A DNA stretch of 47,639 bases from Zygnema cylindricum (lineage: Eukaryota > Streptophyta > Zygnematophyceae > Zygnematales > Zygnemataceae), in assembly GCA_037447655.1 (NCBI GenBank), contig JBBHKE010001239.1, forward strand, positions 1 to 47,639, written 5' to 3'. Positions 10,570-20,133 of the stretch are shown piece by piece; positions within the stretch are counted from its first letter, which is position 1; the number at the start of each line of letters is the position of its first letter. A program made the position numbers and the translations under genes. The notes under the pieces were generated by a model. It saw only the letters and a list, made by a program, of their open reading frames with translations. It searched no databases and was not told the DNA's origin.

Positions 10570-12951
10570 ATGTCTTTTAACACGAACAACAACGTCATCG
10601 TTATTACGGTGAAGTTCCATCATACTTTTTTTGTAATTGTACGGCAAACTCTACAGACCGGGTCGATTGAGTCGATGTTCCATCACGTAGAGTCTGTAAG
10701 CCACGTGTTCTAAATTGACTGGCGTCATGCAAGCTACGATCCGATATTGAATATCTTTCAGATTTTTAGCCCCGACAAACTTAACTTCAAATCTTGACTT
10801 GCGTACCATGTACCTGCGTACGAAGTAATCATACGACAAAACTTTTATACATTTTGTAGACTCCAGGCTGTACGCCAACTCATTTTTTAGGGTTTCAATT
10901 TTCGAACATAACGAAAGTCCTTTGAGAGAAATAGTGTGACGAACAAAAGCTACCAAAAATAGCGTGACGAGGGAATATTTCGAAATTTCGTTTTTATTTT
11001 CGGTTGTATTTTGGAAACCGCGTGTCATGTGCAAATTTTGAGATTTTTCGTTGGTTTTCCATCATGACACGTAGCTTAATCTTCCAGCGTGTCACGATTT
11101 TTTTTTCTTGTATCTGCCAACCCACCTTATCGAAATCGAAGTGGGTTGACAGTTACAGAAAAAAATTAAGCGAACTCCTCGCAGGTAAACATCCGACGGC
11201 CAATATTACCTCCAAGACCTTCGGAGAGTATCGACAAGATTCTTGTAATGTAGTTTTTCGTATAAAAACAAAATAGGCGGTACGATTTGGTACGGAGGGT
11301 CGCGGATTTGTGTAAACTACGCCACTTTTCGCCTAATGGAACTCCACCCTTACGTTAAAAAAAAATAGGGTGAATGCTAATTTAGAGTTGATAATTTTGT
11401 TTTGTGTATTTATGTCGAAAAAGAAAACATTTAACAATAATCTTGGCACATAACGCCAATTTGTGTGTTGACTTTGTCACGATTGAAATTGACAATCGTA
11501 AAATATGTGGCGAAAAAAAGAAAATTGACTGCCCGAAAAATGTTTAACTATAATAAGTTAATAACGATGGGCCTAATCCAAACCCAAGTTTCACAAGTCC
11601 ACTCGACCTTTAAAGTTGAGGTTCAACCGTCTCCTCAAGCAACATTGTCAGACTGAGCGAATGGCACACACATGGATCGTAATCAAGCGGAAACGTTGAC
11701 TGCCACGACAGAACGAGCATAGATACAGACGGATGCAACACGACTGGCACAAATTTACACAGAACAGGCACCACAGACTCTTCATGATAATGGACAAGCT
11801 GTCAAAATACACCAACTCCAAGGAGGAGATGAGGAAATACAATTTGATTACTCGATCATTGCGTCAATCAATGGCTAATCAACCATTATCCACATCGGTG
11901 TCTGAATTCCAATCAGAAGCAGCCATCAACTTGAGCAGCCATCACCTTGAGCAAAGACCTTGAGCAAAGAGAGCACTTCAGTAGTGCCTATGGCCACCGA
12001 CTCATCACACACCACACTATATGCTCATCACGTGTATCATACATGGTGATGACGGCGGGACAATGGGAGGCGCACAAAACCAAGGCAACGGAACTACTGT
12101 GACAGAACACACACCACCACCCAGGTTCCAAATATTGTAACTATGGTGGCAACGAAGGCATCGCAGGACCGCAACCAATACTTCGAACATGGAAGGAGTC
12201 TTTTCAAAATCTAGGGACAAATGAAAAACCATATTCTGTAAGTTAATGGAAAGCGTGTGAAAGAAAACCTGTCAAACCATCTTCACATATTTACAATCTA
12301 TATCAACTTTATGAGATTGATGCAATAGACGAAAATGTTCTCGAATTTTACAAAACTGGCATCACATTTTAATGCAGGTACTCTTGAACACTATAGGCTT
12401 TGTTTCTAATTGCTTCGTTAAAAAAGCCATTTAACCACGAGAAGTTTTTTTCTTACCAAAAGAACCATTTTCTGCAAAAAATAAAATATACTGCAAGAAG
12501 TACTGATTGGCATTATTTGAATCATGAAAGATATAGCTTTACAAATAACCATATGGCACACTAAATTCTACACATATTCCAAAGCTTATCCTGAGACAGT
12601 TTAAAACGTGGCATATTACTCTCCTAAAAAGACACCTTCACTTTTTCTATACCCACTTTTTCGACTATTTACAAGCCACCCCTGTATCCTACCAATCCTT
12701 GCACTGTGTTATTCCCAGCCGGCTAGAAAAGCATCTAAATCTTAGACTATGGTTTGCAGCTCCGGCATCCTTTCCCACACTGCTGCTACTCTAGCTGTCC
12801 CAGGATTAGTGGAAGCCAGCCTACAAACTGCAGCCTACTAGCCACGTGTGAGCTGACCAGGCAGCGGCCAACAGACGCATGTCATTTGACCTCTGCCCAG
12901 CTGTCAGCTGTACGGACGTCTGCGATTCGTCGAAGGCAGCGTGCAGTGCCT
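10570..12951. other. Intergenic DNA, possible relic at 11640-12240
   Basis: AT-rich spacer. Between about 11640 and 12240 the base composition is more even and short open stretches appear in several frames on the plus strand, as in a heavily decayed coding sequence. No domain could be named. No RNA gene was recognised. Confidence 0.4.
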
Positions 12952-13629
12952 CTATATGGGGAAACACGAATAGACGGAGCTGTAGACGCTCGTGGCCGGC
13001 ATGGAAATGATGCGCGAGCCCTGGTGGCGGTTGCAGATCCACAGAATGACGCCCACCGGCCAGAAGAGGCAGGCGGTCGCCGCGAAGAATAGCATGGCGA
13101 GGATGAACGCGATTGGCTGCGAAGCAAAATAGAAACCGTTAGGGGTCAGACTTCTCGTTTCCTCAACCAGGCTCATGGTCTGAAATGGAGGACACTCCAA
13201 TTTTGGTTCCTACTCAATGCAGCGTATGGTAGGTTTACGGAATTCCGAATAGTTAAACCTCGGTGCTTAAAAAACTCAAGTGTTTCCTTGAAATAGAAAG
13301 TAAATTGACAGCTCCAACATGATAGGCATCTTTGAAGACAAGTCTTTCACCGCCAGATTCACCTAAGATAGTTACATGCCCGCGATTTATTTCAGTCCGG
13401 CAACAGGAAACATAGAACAATCTACCACGAATTCCACTCATTTAAGCACAAAAGTGTGATAACTTCATAATATTTTGCAATATACAGTAATTGAGATCGT
13501 TTTCCTAAGCTTGGCAGTTTCATTCGGGCGGTTGCGCCCCGTCCTGACCTTGCAGCGGCCTGGGCAGCAGTCGGGGAGGATCACGCAGCGCGTCCCGGTC
13601 AGTGGCCCGCCAGCCGTCACAGTCGCCAT
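12952..13629 (-). CDS. Candidate two-exon gene for an 81-residue single-pass membrane protein
   Basis: Exon 1 (13629-13549) encodes 27 residues from an ATG, with a Cys-rich motif CVILPDCCPGRC, and ends AAG/GTCAGG. Exon 2 (13116-12952) follows the acceptor TTTTGCTTCGCAG and encodes a strongly hydrophobic segment (about joined residues 28-55), the basic stretch CNRHQGSR, and a Ser/Tyr-rich tail ending SCFPI. Both junctions are phase 0. The exons and the upstream flank are GC-rich compared with the surroundings, as for a real gene. I do not recognise the family. Alternatively, exon 2 alone reads open back to an ATG at 13200, and an opposite-strand ORF (12754-13092) overlaps; neither has the same promoter-like context. 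The intron is 432 bp. Confidence 0.4.
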
Positions 13630-13740
13630 GCTCTGATGAGGCTGACGTCACGCGCTGAGGTCAGACTCTGCCGCGGCGGTGCAGACGAGAGCGAAGGGAG
13701 CGTCGTAGTGGCGAAGTGAAGCGAGGCGGAAGGTACGATT
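13630..13740 (-). promoter_or_regulatory. GC/CpG-rich 5' flank of the small candidate gene
   Basis: The stretch upstream of the candidate start codon is markedly CpG-rich and contains TGACGTCA (a CRE/TGA-type bZIP palindrome) at about 13643-13650. It contrasts with the AT-rich surroundings. No TATA box was identified. The call is an inference from composition and the palindrome. Confidence 0.25.
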
Positions 13741-14229
13741 ACTACAATGAGGATTATGAGGTGGTCCACGTTTTAAATGTCGTCTCCTCCCTGGAGTCAC
13801 TTGCAAGCCAATTTATCATTGCCACATGGCGGCTAGACATAATCAGACTGAGAGACTGGGTGCCGCGTGTCCAGAATGAGATTTTTATGACACATGTCAG
13901 TGACGTTATGTTGAATGACAAAGCATAAGGGTGAACTTCCATTACGCGTCCCAATAATTGTACGGAAAATTGTACTGAAGGGCGTGCCTTCCATTAGGTC
14001 GCGTCTGTAAACCTGCGTGGCTCATTTTGGTTGGTAACACGTAGGTTAATATTCGATGCTAATATCTTGAAAGAATCTTCGAATGCAATGTCAGAAAGTA
14101 ATATCTGTACGAGCGGAGGTAATATCTTTACCAGCGGAGATAATACCTGTACCAACGGAGGTAATTAATGACTCGTACAGAGGGCATTAAATGTACTACC
14201 CAAAATTTCAAAACGAAACGACAAAAAGG
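13741..14229. other. Spacer with a 3 x 21-bp tandem repeat
   Basis: Three 21-bp units run from 14099 to 14161, each beginning TAATAYCTKTAC and ending with a CGGAGR word. The remainder is AT-rich spacer with TTCCATTA words. No gene was recognised. Confidence 0.6.
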
Positions 14230-14724
14230 CGGCAGCAAACTTTGATGGTGGGAGCGTGACGGGAGTGGTGGGAGCTTGACGGGATAATTTCCACCAAACT
14301 CACCCACAACTCCTTGGCCTTGTAAATGTGAAGATGAGGAGTGGCCAAAGCTTGAGTGTGGTGCCTCAGAATAAAGTTCTTGGCAACCATGTTTACATCC
14401 TCCCACATTTGAGTATCGTTCTCCGCGGTCTTCAAGGTCGCCGCTCCTAGGAATGTGGTAATAGGAGTGAGGGGTGTCTCCTTCCCTTTCCCCTTTTCGG
14501 ACACACTGTTGTCCTCATCATCTGCCTCCTCTGCTAAGGCAACCGTTGCTGCAGGAAACCTTACTCCTCCAAATCCTGGTGGAGTTCGCGAAGGTGGACA
14601 TTTCACTTGTCCACTAACTATACCCCACAATCGTTTTTCGCACAAAGCTCCTATCGTAATGGCTTCCCAATAGATGAACCCAGATCCATTGAAGGTGGGC
14701 ACCGTAGAGGGTGGGCCCATAACC
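14230..14724 (-). pseudogene. Copia element F4: gag fragment
   Basis: On the minus strand the frame runs VMGPPSTVPTFNGSGFIYWE, the start of a copia-type Gag, directly after a primer site GGTTATGGGCCC (14724-14713). Downstream are an acidic/Lys-rich insert and a partial capsid-like region (KNFILRHHTQALATP). The sequence stops resembling Gag near 14250, and no zinc knuckle, protease or pol follows, so the element is truncated. Upstream (higher coordinates) its LTR is interrupted at 14765/14766 by element F3. Confidence 0.7.
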
Positions 14725-14765
14725 TTCAATTCCGTGTCCTCTATTGGACCAGAGAATACAAAGAG

Positions 14766-15928
14766 TGTTGATATTTGAGTATTTTCTAGGTCTGTATTAT
14801 AATAGGAAAATGGTAGAGGCGGTCTACCTCTAACTCCCTTCACGAAGCCCCCACACTTGTTGTAGTCACTAAAGGCTAGGTAGGGTGATAGAGCCATGGC
14901 TGCCTAAAGCTTTGTAGCAGACAGGTAGCAGAAAAAGATGGGTTTACCAAAAGTATTGACGGACCCAGGAATTGATCTTGGAACCTGCCGTCCATCAATA
15001 TAGCCGTTAGCTTTATCCGTTTAGTCTAGGACTAGTGCTATGACATATGGGGTTTGATAATTATATAAATATGTACGCGTAGACGAATTCATTTAACGGC
15101 GCGAATAGATCCTAAGTACATAGAAACAGTTTAGAGAAGTACGGTTTACGCGAAACTAATACCGTGCATTTGTTTCGACGGCGAAACAAATACCGCGCAC
15201 ATATTTTCGACGGGTAAGATTGAATACCGGATTTAATCGACGGCCATGGTGCTAGCCGAGATTCCGGAATGGCCGCCTTAGCGTTTTCTGACACCGCCAC
15301 TCCGGATGACACGTGGATATGCGCTGGAGGATTGCGGAATCTCCGGAGCGCAAGATAACAAGTTTGGATGTGACATTTGTAACCTGTATGGTCCTGCCAT
15401 ACAGTTGCCGTATAGAAAGTACTTCGGCGCCTGTACTTTTATGCACGGTACAGTCTTGTGATTGGCGCCGTATTTCACTAGAAGGGGTTTAGAGATGGAC
15501 TAGGACTTAGAATATTTCTGGTAGGTAGCTGACTCTCCCATAGAGCACCTTGTATAAATGGCAAACTTTGGCAAGCCATAACAATCAACTCAGTTGACCA
15601 ATTTCAGTGATTCTTGATGCTGCGGACTCAAGGGAGTCCAAGCTACACAGGGGTGTAGTCGTCAGAGTTTTTTGCCTGCCTAGGTGGCTGCATTTCTAAG
15701 GGAAAGTCAAAGTGGGTGAATGTGTCCAAATCTCATATTCTAACTTTGCATTCTATGGTAGAACTAAGCACACAAAAAGTGTCATTTCACAAGGGTGAAG
15801 CTAAATTGGGTCTCATAATGTCAAGGGGTCAGTTATTTGGATTTATATCAAGTTGGAGTCAACACTATCTAGATTAGCTTCCTTTGGACCTGCGAATTCT
15901 GTGTGGCAATGGAGCCCAAAGAATTTCA
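14766..15928 (+). repeat. F3 5' LTR with gag start codon
   Basis: Begins TGTTGATATTTGAG and ends GAATTTCA. TATA-like TGTATAAATG at about 15549. Two tandem hairpins sit downstream: GGACTC/GAGTCC (15624-15639) and CTACAC/GTGTAG (15643-15658). The gag ATG (15909) lies 20 bp inside the LTR end. The GACTTAGAATATTT motif (about 15506) precedes the TATA box. Confidence 0.9.
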
Positions 15929-17737
15929 GGTTATGGGCCCACCATCTAGGGTGCCTATGTTCGATGGAACAGACTTCACTTATTGGGAGTTTACAATGGA
16001 GAGATTGCTTTTCGAGAAGCACTTATGGGGAATTGTTTGGGACAAATGAGGTGTCAGCCACCGGGTCTTTGGAGGAGCTCATTATTGAGAATCATCTGGG
16101 GTTGCCCAGAAAATCAAATGGAGTCAGATGCAACGGAAGGTGAAGGGAAAATCATTACCGTGGAAAGGGAAAACCATTATTGTGGAAATGGAAATAAGGG
16201 AGGAGGATAAAGGGACACCTATAGAGAGGGGAACTAGTCTCGCGGAAACGGTCCACTTGTGGGGGTTATAACTAGACCAAAAACTCAAAAAAATGATAGG
16301 AAAATTTGGGAATATAAAAACACTATAGCAAAACATCTCATACTTAGATATGTGTCTAAGTCCATAGCTATCACTCTTTTAAGTCTAATCAAGTCTTCGG
16401 AAAAGTGGGAAAATCTAATTCAGATTTATAAGATTGAGACTTTACAGAGGCATCAGTTAGTAAAACAAGAAATAGAGGCCTATGTTTATAAAGGCGGTAG
16501 CATGATAGAGTTTTGCAATGATATTGCTGCATTATATGTTGAGCTTGCTCGTACGGTATATGTAGAATCTGAGGAGAGAAAGATTAATACACTAATCATG
16601 AAACTCCCAGATGAGTACGAATACATCATTTACCGTATGAAGGGCATGGATGGCTCATCGTGGACTTGGAGCATCACCATGGGGATAATACTTGTGAGGG
16701 AAAGCACCTTGGAGCTTCGTAGGGGAAGTGAGACGGTGACTGCATTTACAGCTGGTGGTGATTGGCGGAAGCGTGATGTGAGGAACGGCGGTGACGAGCG
16801 GAAGCGTGATGCAAGGAAGAAAGACAAAGGTAAACCTTATCGACACTTCGGTGGAAGGAGAGGGAGAGGATAAAAAAGGGGAACTTTGAAAAAAAGGGTT
16901 TGCTTCGCTTGTAGGAAATCGGGTCACTATATGGAGGAGTGTCCTTGCTTGGAAGAACTTAGAAGTTGGTATATGAATGAGGAGGAAAGAGAGGAAGAGG
17001 AGAAGGAGGATGAAGAAATCTTGGAGCTTCTTCACATCGGTAGAATGGAGAAGAGAGAAAAGTACACTGAAATTCCACGAAGGCAACAATGTGCTTTTGG
17101 AGGTATAAAGGAAGTAAAGAGAGGGGAGGCACTTGAGGATGTCAAGGAGTGTAGAGTGGATGACTTAGAAATGAGAAAGTCAGATCTAGGATCCATAAGT
17201 GAAAATGGGAAAGATAAAATTAATGAGGATAATTTTATAGATATTTTGAAAACAGAAAACTGCTTGGAAAGGGAGACCTCAACGGATTTCGAGGAAAAGG
17301 GAGAAGTGAAACTATAAGGGGTTTTTAAGGATAAGGGAGAAGAGGAATATTTAATGAAAGGTTTAGGGGAGGAGAAATATTTATTGGGAATAAATTTAGA
17401 AAGTGAGAGTGGAAAGAAATCCATGGGAGAGAGTGAGGAAAGTTCATGTTTTGGGGGTAATAGGTTTGACAACACTAAAGGGAGTGATGACATTTATGAA
17501 GGTGTGCATGTAAAAGGGTTAGCCTCAAGATGTGTGTTGCAGATTGGAGATGGGGCTGGCTGTTTGAATTGCAAGAGGGAAATCGGATTTAGTGTGGATG
17601 GAAAAGAGATGAGGTGGATAAAATCTTCGCTCGGATTTATGAAAAGCGGGATGCTAAATAAAATGTGTAATGCTTATTTCGGTTCATCTAATGCACTGTT
17701 TCGAGTACAAGAGTATTTTCTTAAAGTTTTATGAAAA
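15909..17737 (+). pseudogene. F3 gag-like gene with zinc knuckle and novel acidic C-terminus
   Basis: Starts in the LTR as MEPKEFQ and runs through the primer site into VMGPPSRVPMFDGTDFTYWE, stopping at TGA 16046-16048. After a shift of frame, a single frame is open from about 16250 to 17734 except for two TAA codons (16871 and 17315). That frame contains the capsid-type region (KHLILRYVSKSIAITLL, EERKINTLIMKLPDEYEYII), the basic stretch before the knuckle, and a CX2CX4HX4C knuckle CFACRKSGHYMEEC (about 16904-16945). Beyond it lie about 250 residues rich in Glu, Lys and Gly that match no pol domain. Cys-containing segments (GAGCLNCKREIGF) follow. Because only isolated stops break it, this tail may have been translated until recently. 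Confidence 0.7.
15929..15940 (+). other. F3 primer binding site (half-tRNA type)
   Basis: GGTTATGGGCCC immediately follows the LTR end. It is complementary to GGGCCCATAACC, the anticodon stem-loop of initiator tRNA-Met, as in Drosophila copia and yeast Ty5 where a cleaved tRNA half primes synthesis. It lies inside the gag frame and encodes Val-Met-Gly-Pro. Confidence 0.75.
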
Positions 17738-17834
17738 GAAAAGGAAAATAAATAAAAAGAGAAAGAGGGAAAGAGAGTGTGTGTTTATTTGTGTGAGGGA
17801 GTCGAAAGGAAAATAGACTAGAAAATAAGGGGAG

Positions 17835-18998
17835 TGTTAATATTTGAGTATTTTCTAGGTCTATATTATAATAGGAAAAAGGTAGAGGCGGTCTACCTTT
17901 AACTCCATTCACCAAGCCCCCACGCTTGTTGTAGTCACTGAAGGATGGGTAGGGTGATAGAGCCATGGCTGCCTAAAGCTTTGTAGCACACAGGTAGCAG
18001 AAAAAGATGGGTTTACCAAAAGTATTGACGGACCCAGGAATTGATCTTGGAACCTGCCGTCCATCAATATAGCCGTTAGCTTTATCCGTTTAGTCTAGGA
18101 CTAGTGCTATGACATATGGGGTTTGATAATTATATAAATATGTACGCGTAGACGAATTCATTTAACGGCGCGAATAGATCCTAAGTACATAGAAACAGTT
18201 TAGAGAAGTACGGTTTACGCGAAACTAATACCGTGCATTTGTTTCGACGGCGAAACAAATACCGCGCACATATTTTCGACGGGTAAGATTGAATACCGGA
18301 TTTAATCGACGGCCATGGTGCTAGCCGAGATTCCGGAATGGCCGCCTTAGCGTTTTCTGACACCGCCACTCCGGATGACACGTGGATATGCGCTGGAGGA
18401 TTGCGGAATCTCCGGAGCGCAAGATAACAAGTTTGGATGTGACATTTGTAACCTGTATGGTCCTGCCATACAGTTGCCGTATAGAAAGTACTTCGGCGCC
18501 TGTACTTTTATGTACGGTACAGTCTTGTGATTGGCGCCGTATTTCACTAGAAGGGGTTTAGAGATGGACTAGGACTTAGAATATTTCTGGTAGGTAGCTG
18601 ACTCTCCCATAGAGCACCTTGTATAAATGGCAAACTTTGGCCAGCCATAACAATCAACTCAGTTGACCAATTTCAGTGATTCTTGATGCTGCCGACTCAG
18701 GGGAGTCCACGCTACACAGGGGTGTAGTCGGTCGGAGCTTTTTGCCTGCCTGGGTGGCTGCATTTCTAAGGGAAAGTCAAAGTGGGTGAATGTGTCCAAA
18801 TCTCATATTCTAACTTTGCATTCTGTGGTGCAACTGAGCACACAAAAAGTGTCATTTCACAAAGGTGAAGCTATATTGGGTGTCATATTGTCAAGGGGTC
18901 AATCATTTGGATTTATATCAAGTTGGAGTCAGCACTATCTAGATTAGCTTCCTTTGGACCTGCGAATTTTGTGTGGCAATGGAGCCCATAGAATTTCA
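17835..18998 (+). repeat. F3 3' LTR
   Basis: Begins TGTTAATATTTGAG after the polypurine tract and ends GAATTTCA. By eye, the central part (about 18024-18640) differs from the 5' LTR at about one position, while roughly the first 190 bp and last 320 bp carry about 11 and 20 differences. The hairpins are kept at 18694-18707 (stem shortened to five pairs) and 18712-18727. Confidence 0.9.
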
Positions 18999-19968
18999 AG
19001 AAGCCCTTAGATAGTATTTCACTACCCCACTTTAAGCCACAACCACTGCTGTCTAGGAAGGCAAAATGGCATTTTGACTGCACCCCTATGCAGCCTGGAC
19101 TCCCCTGAGTACGTAGCAAAAAGAATCACTGAAAACGGCCAATTAGCCGATTAGTTATGAGTCGGCAAAAATTCCAAGTTTGTACAAAGTCTCTAAGGGA
19201 GAGAAGTACCTATCTACCAAATTATCTAAGTCTTAAATCCCTCTCACAACCCTTATCTATTGAAGTACGTACCAATCAGATCATTGTAGGGTAAAGAAAA
19301 GTACTAGGGCTGATGTACTTTTTGTACGGCCTATGTACAGCAACGCCATTAAGTGGACGCGTGTCCACTTTTAACTTGTCCTTATGTTCACCGGATTTCT
19401 TGCGACCAAATGTCATCCTTTCGGGTGGCGCCACGTCATGCCAAGTCCATAAACGCCAAAGTGACCATACCGCGATCTCGGCAGTGATATACACCGTCGG
19501 ATTAAATTCGACATTAAATGTCTGCCGTCAAAACAAATGTCCGATTCATTTATTTTCGTGCGAGATAATGTTCGCACTATATAATACTTGGTTCTATGTT
19601 CCTTCGTTTGTCATTCGTTAATCGAATTCATGAACGTAACACTGTTTAAATATATATCAAACCTAATGTATCCTAACGAACTTCTACGACAGACTGGCTA
19701 GAGCTAACGGCTACGCCACGCTCTGCCTGTCGGAGGTTCGAGTCTTGCCGGACTCAACCTTTTGTTAAGAGTGATATAAGTCACTCTTTAGCCTTGCTTG
19801 CTTAAGCTAGGACAGCCATGGCCCAGCCACCCTCTCTATCCCTCACTGACTACGACAAGTATGGTGGGTAGTGAGAGGAGGTCGAGACAGGCTGTCCGCC
19901 TTTTTCCTTTTTATATTTGTACTAAATTTAGACCTAGAAAATACCATATAAAACTAATAATTTCAACA

Positions 19969-20133
19969 CAGACGAAGACTTAGTGATATTTAGCTACCTC
20001 TCTCTCTAAGAGAGCTTGTAACTTTAAAAGGTCATCTTTGACGAGCCATAACTTAATGCTCAGGGGAGCAAATTCAGTGATTCTTTTTGTTGCGAACTCA
20101 AGGGAGTCCAAGCTACACAAGGGTGTAGAGTGA
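19969..20133 (+). repeat. Copia LTR fragment of the F3/F6 type
   Basis: The plus strand carries CAGTGATTCTTTTTG, a degenerate GAACTC/GAGTCC stem and the CTACAC/GTGTAG hairpin, matching the region downstream of the TATA box in the F3 and F6 LTRs. It is wedged between the F4 LTR end (19968) and F5 pol (20134) and is in opposite orientation to F5. It marks a truncation or rearrangement that removed F5 reverse transcriptase and RNase H. Confidence 0.6.

Larger units (their letters stand above)
14766..18998 (+). mobile_element. Copia-type element F3, complete LTR-to-LTR, gag only
   Basis: LTRs 14766-15928 and 17835-18998, primer site 15929-15940, polypurine tract AAGGGGAG at 17827-17834. The internal region is only about 1.9 kb and holds Gag with a zinc knuckle and a long C-terminal extension, but no protease, integrase, reverse transcriptase or RNase H. 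It must be a non-autonomous element relying on proteins supplied in trans. The flanking 5-mers are aagag (left) and agaag (right), an imperfect match, so the target duplication is not confirmed; the surrounding F4 LTR nevertheless rejoins across the insertion. Confidence 0.8.
14725..19968 (-). mobile_element. Copia element F4: LTR, split by F3
   Basis: Two pieces, 19968-18999 and 14765-14725 on the minus strand, give an LTR of about 1.0 kb when F3 is set aside. The 5' end on the minus strand reads TGTTGAAATTATTAG, then TTTTCTAGGTCT and a GTAGTCAGTGAGG word shared with the F3 and F6 LTRs. The 3' end abuts the primer site. The position equivalent to the LTR-borne gag ATG of F3 reads ATA here, so the start is lost. 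Only this LTR and a gag fragment remain. Confidence 0.7.

Noticed and set aside
10300-10647. 115-codon minus-strand ORF with hydrophobic repeats
   Set aside because: Its repeats follow the 43-bp minisatellite units; no start context or homology.
12754-13092. 112-codon ORF (+) opposite the small membrane-protein candidate
   Set aside because: No splice or promoter context and no recognisable domain; the minus-strand model has matched splice phases and a hydrophobic segment.
15112-15312. 66-codon minus-strand ORF repeated at 18181-18381
   Set aside because: It is duplicated only because it lies in both F3 LTRs; no coding evidence.
16655-17493. Long minus-strand ORFs across the F3 gag region
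   Set aside because: Antisense to a Glu/Lys-rich coding frame, which produces Ser/Phe/Leu-rich shadows.
14761-19003. A perfect target duplication for F3
   Set aside because: The flanking 5-mers are aagag and agaag; they do not match, so none is claimed.
19690-19760. A functional tRNA gene
   Set aside because: The T-arm stem is imperfect and no acceptor stem or complete D-arm pairs; kept only as a tRNA-like relic in an LTR.
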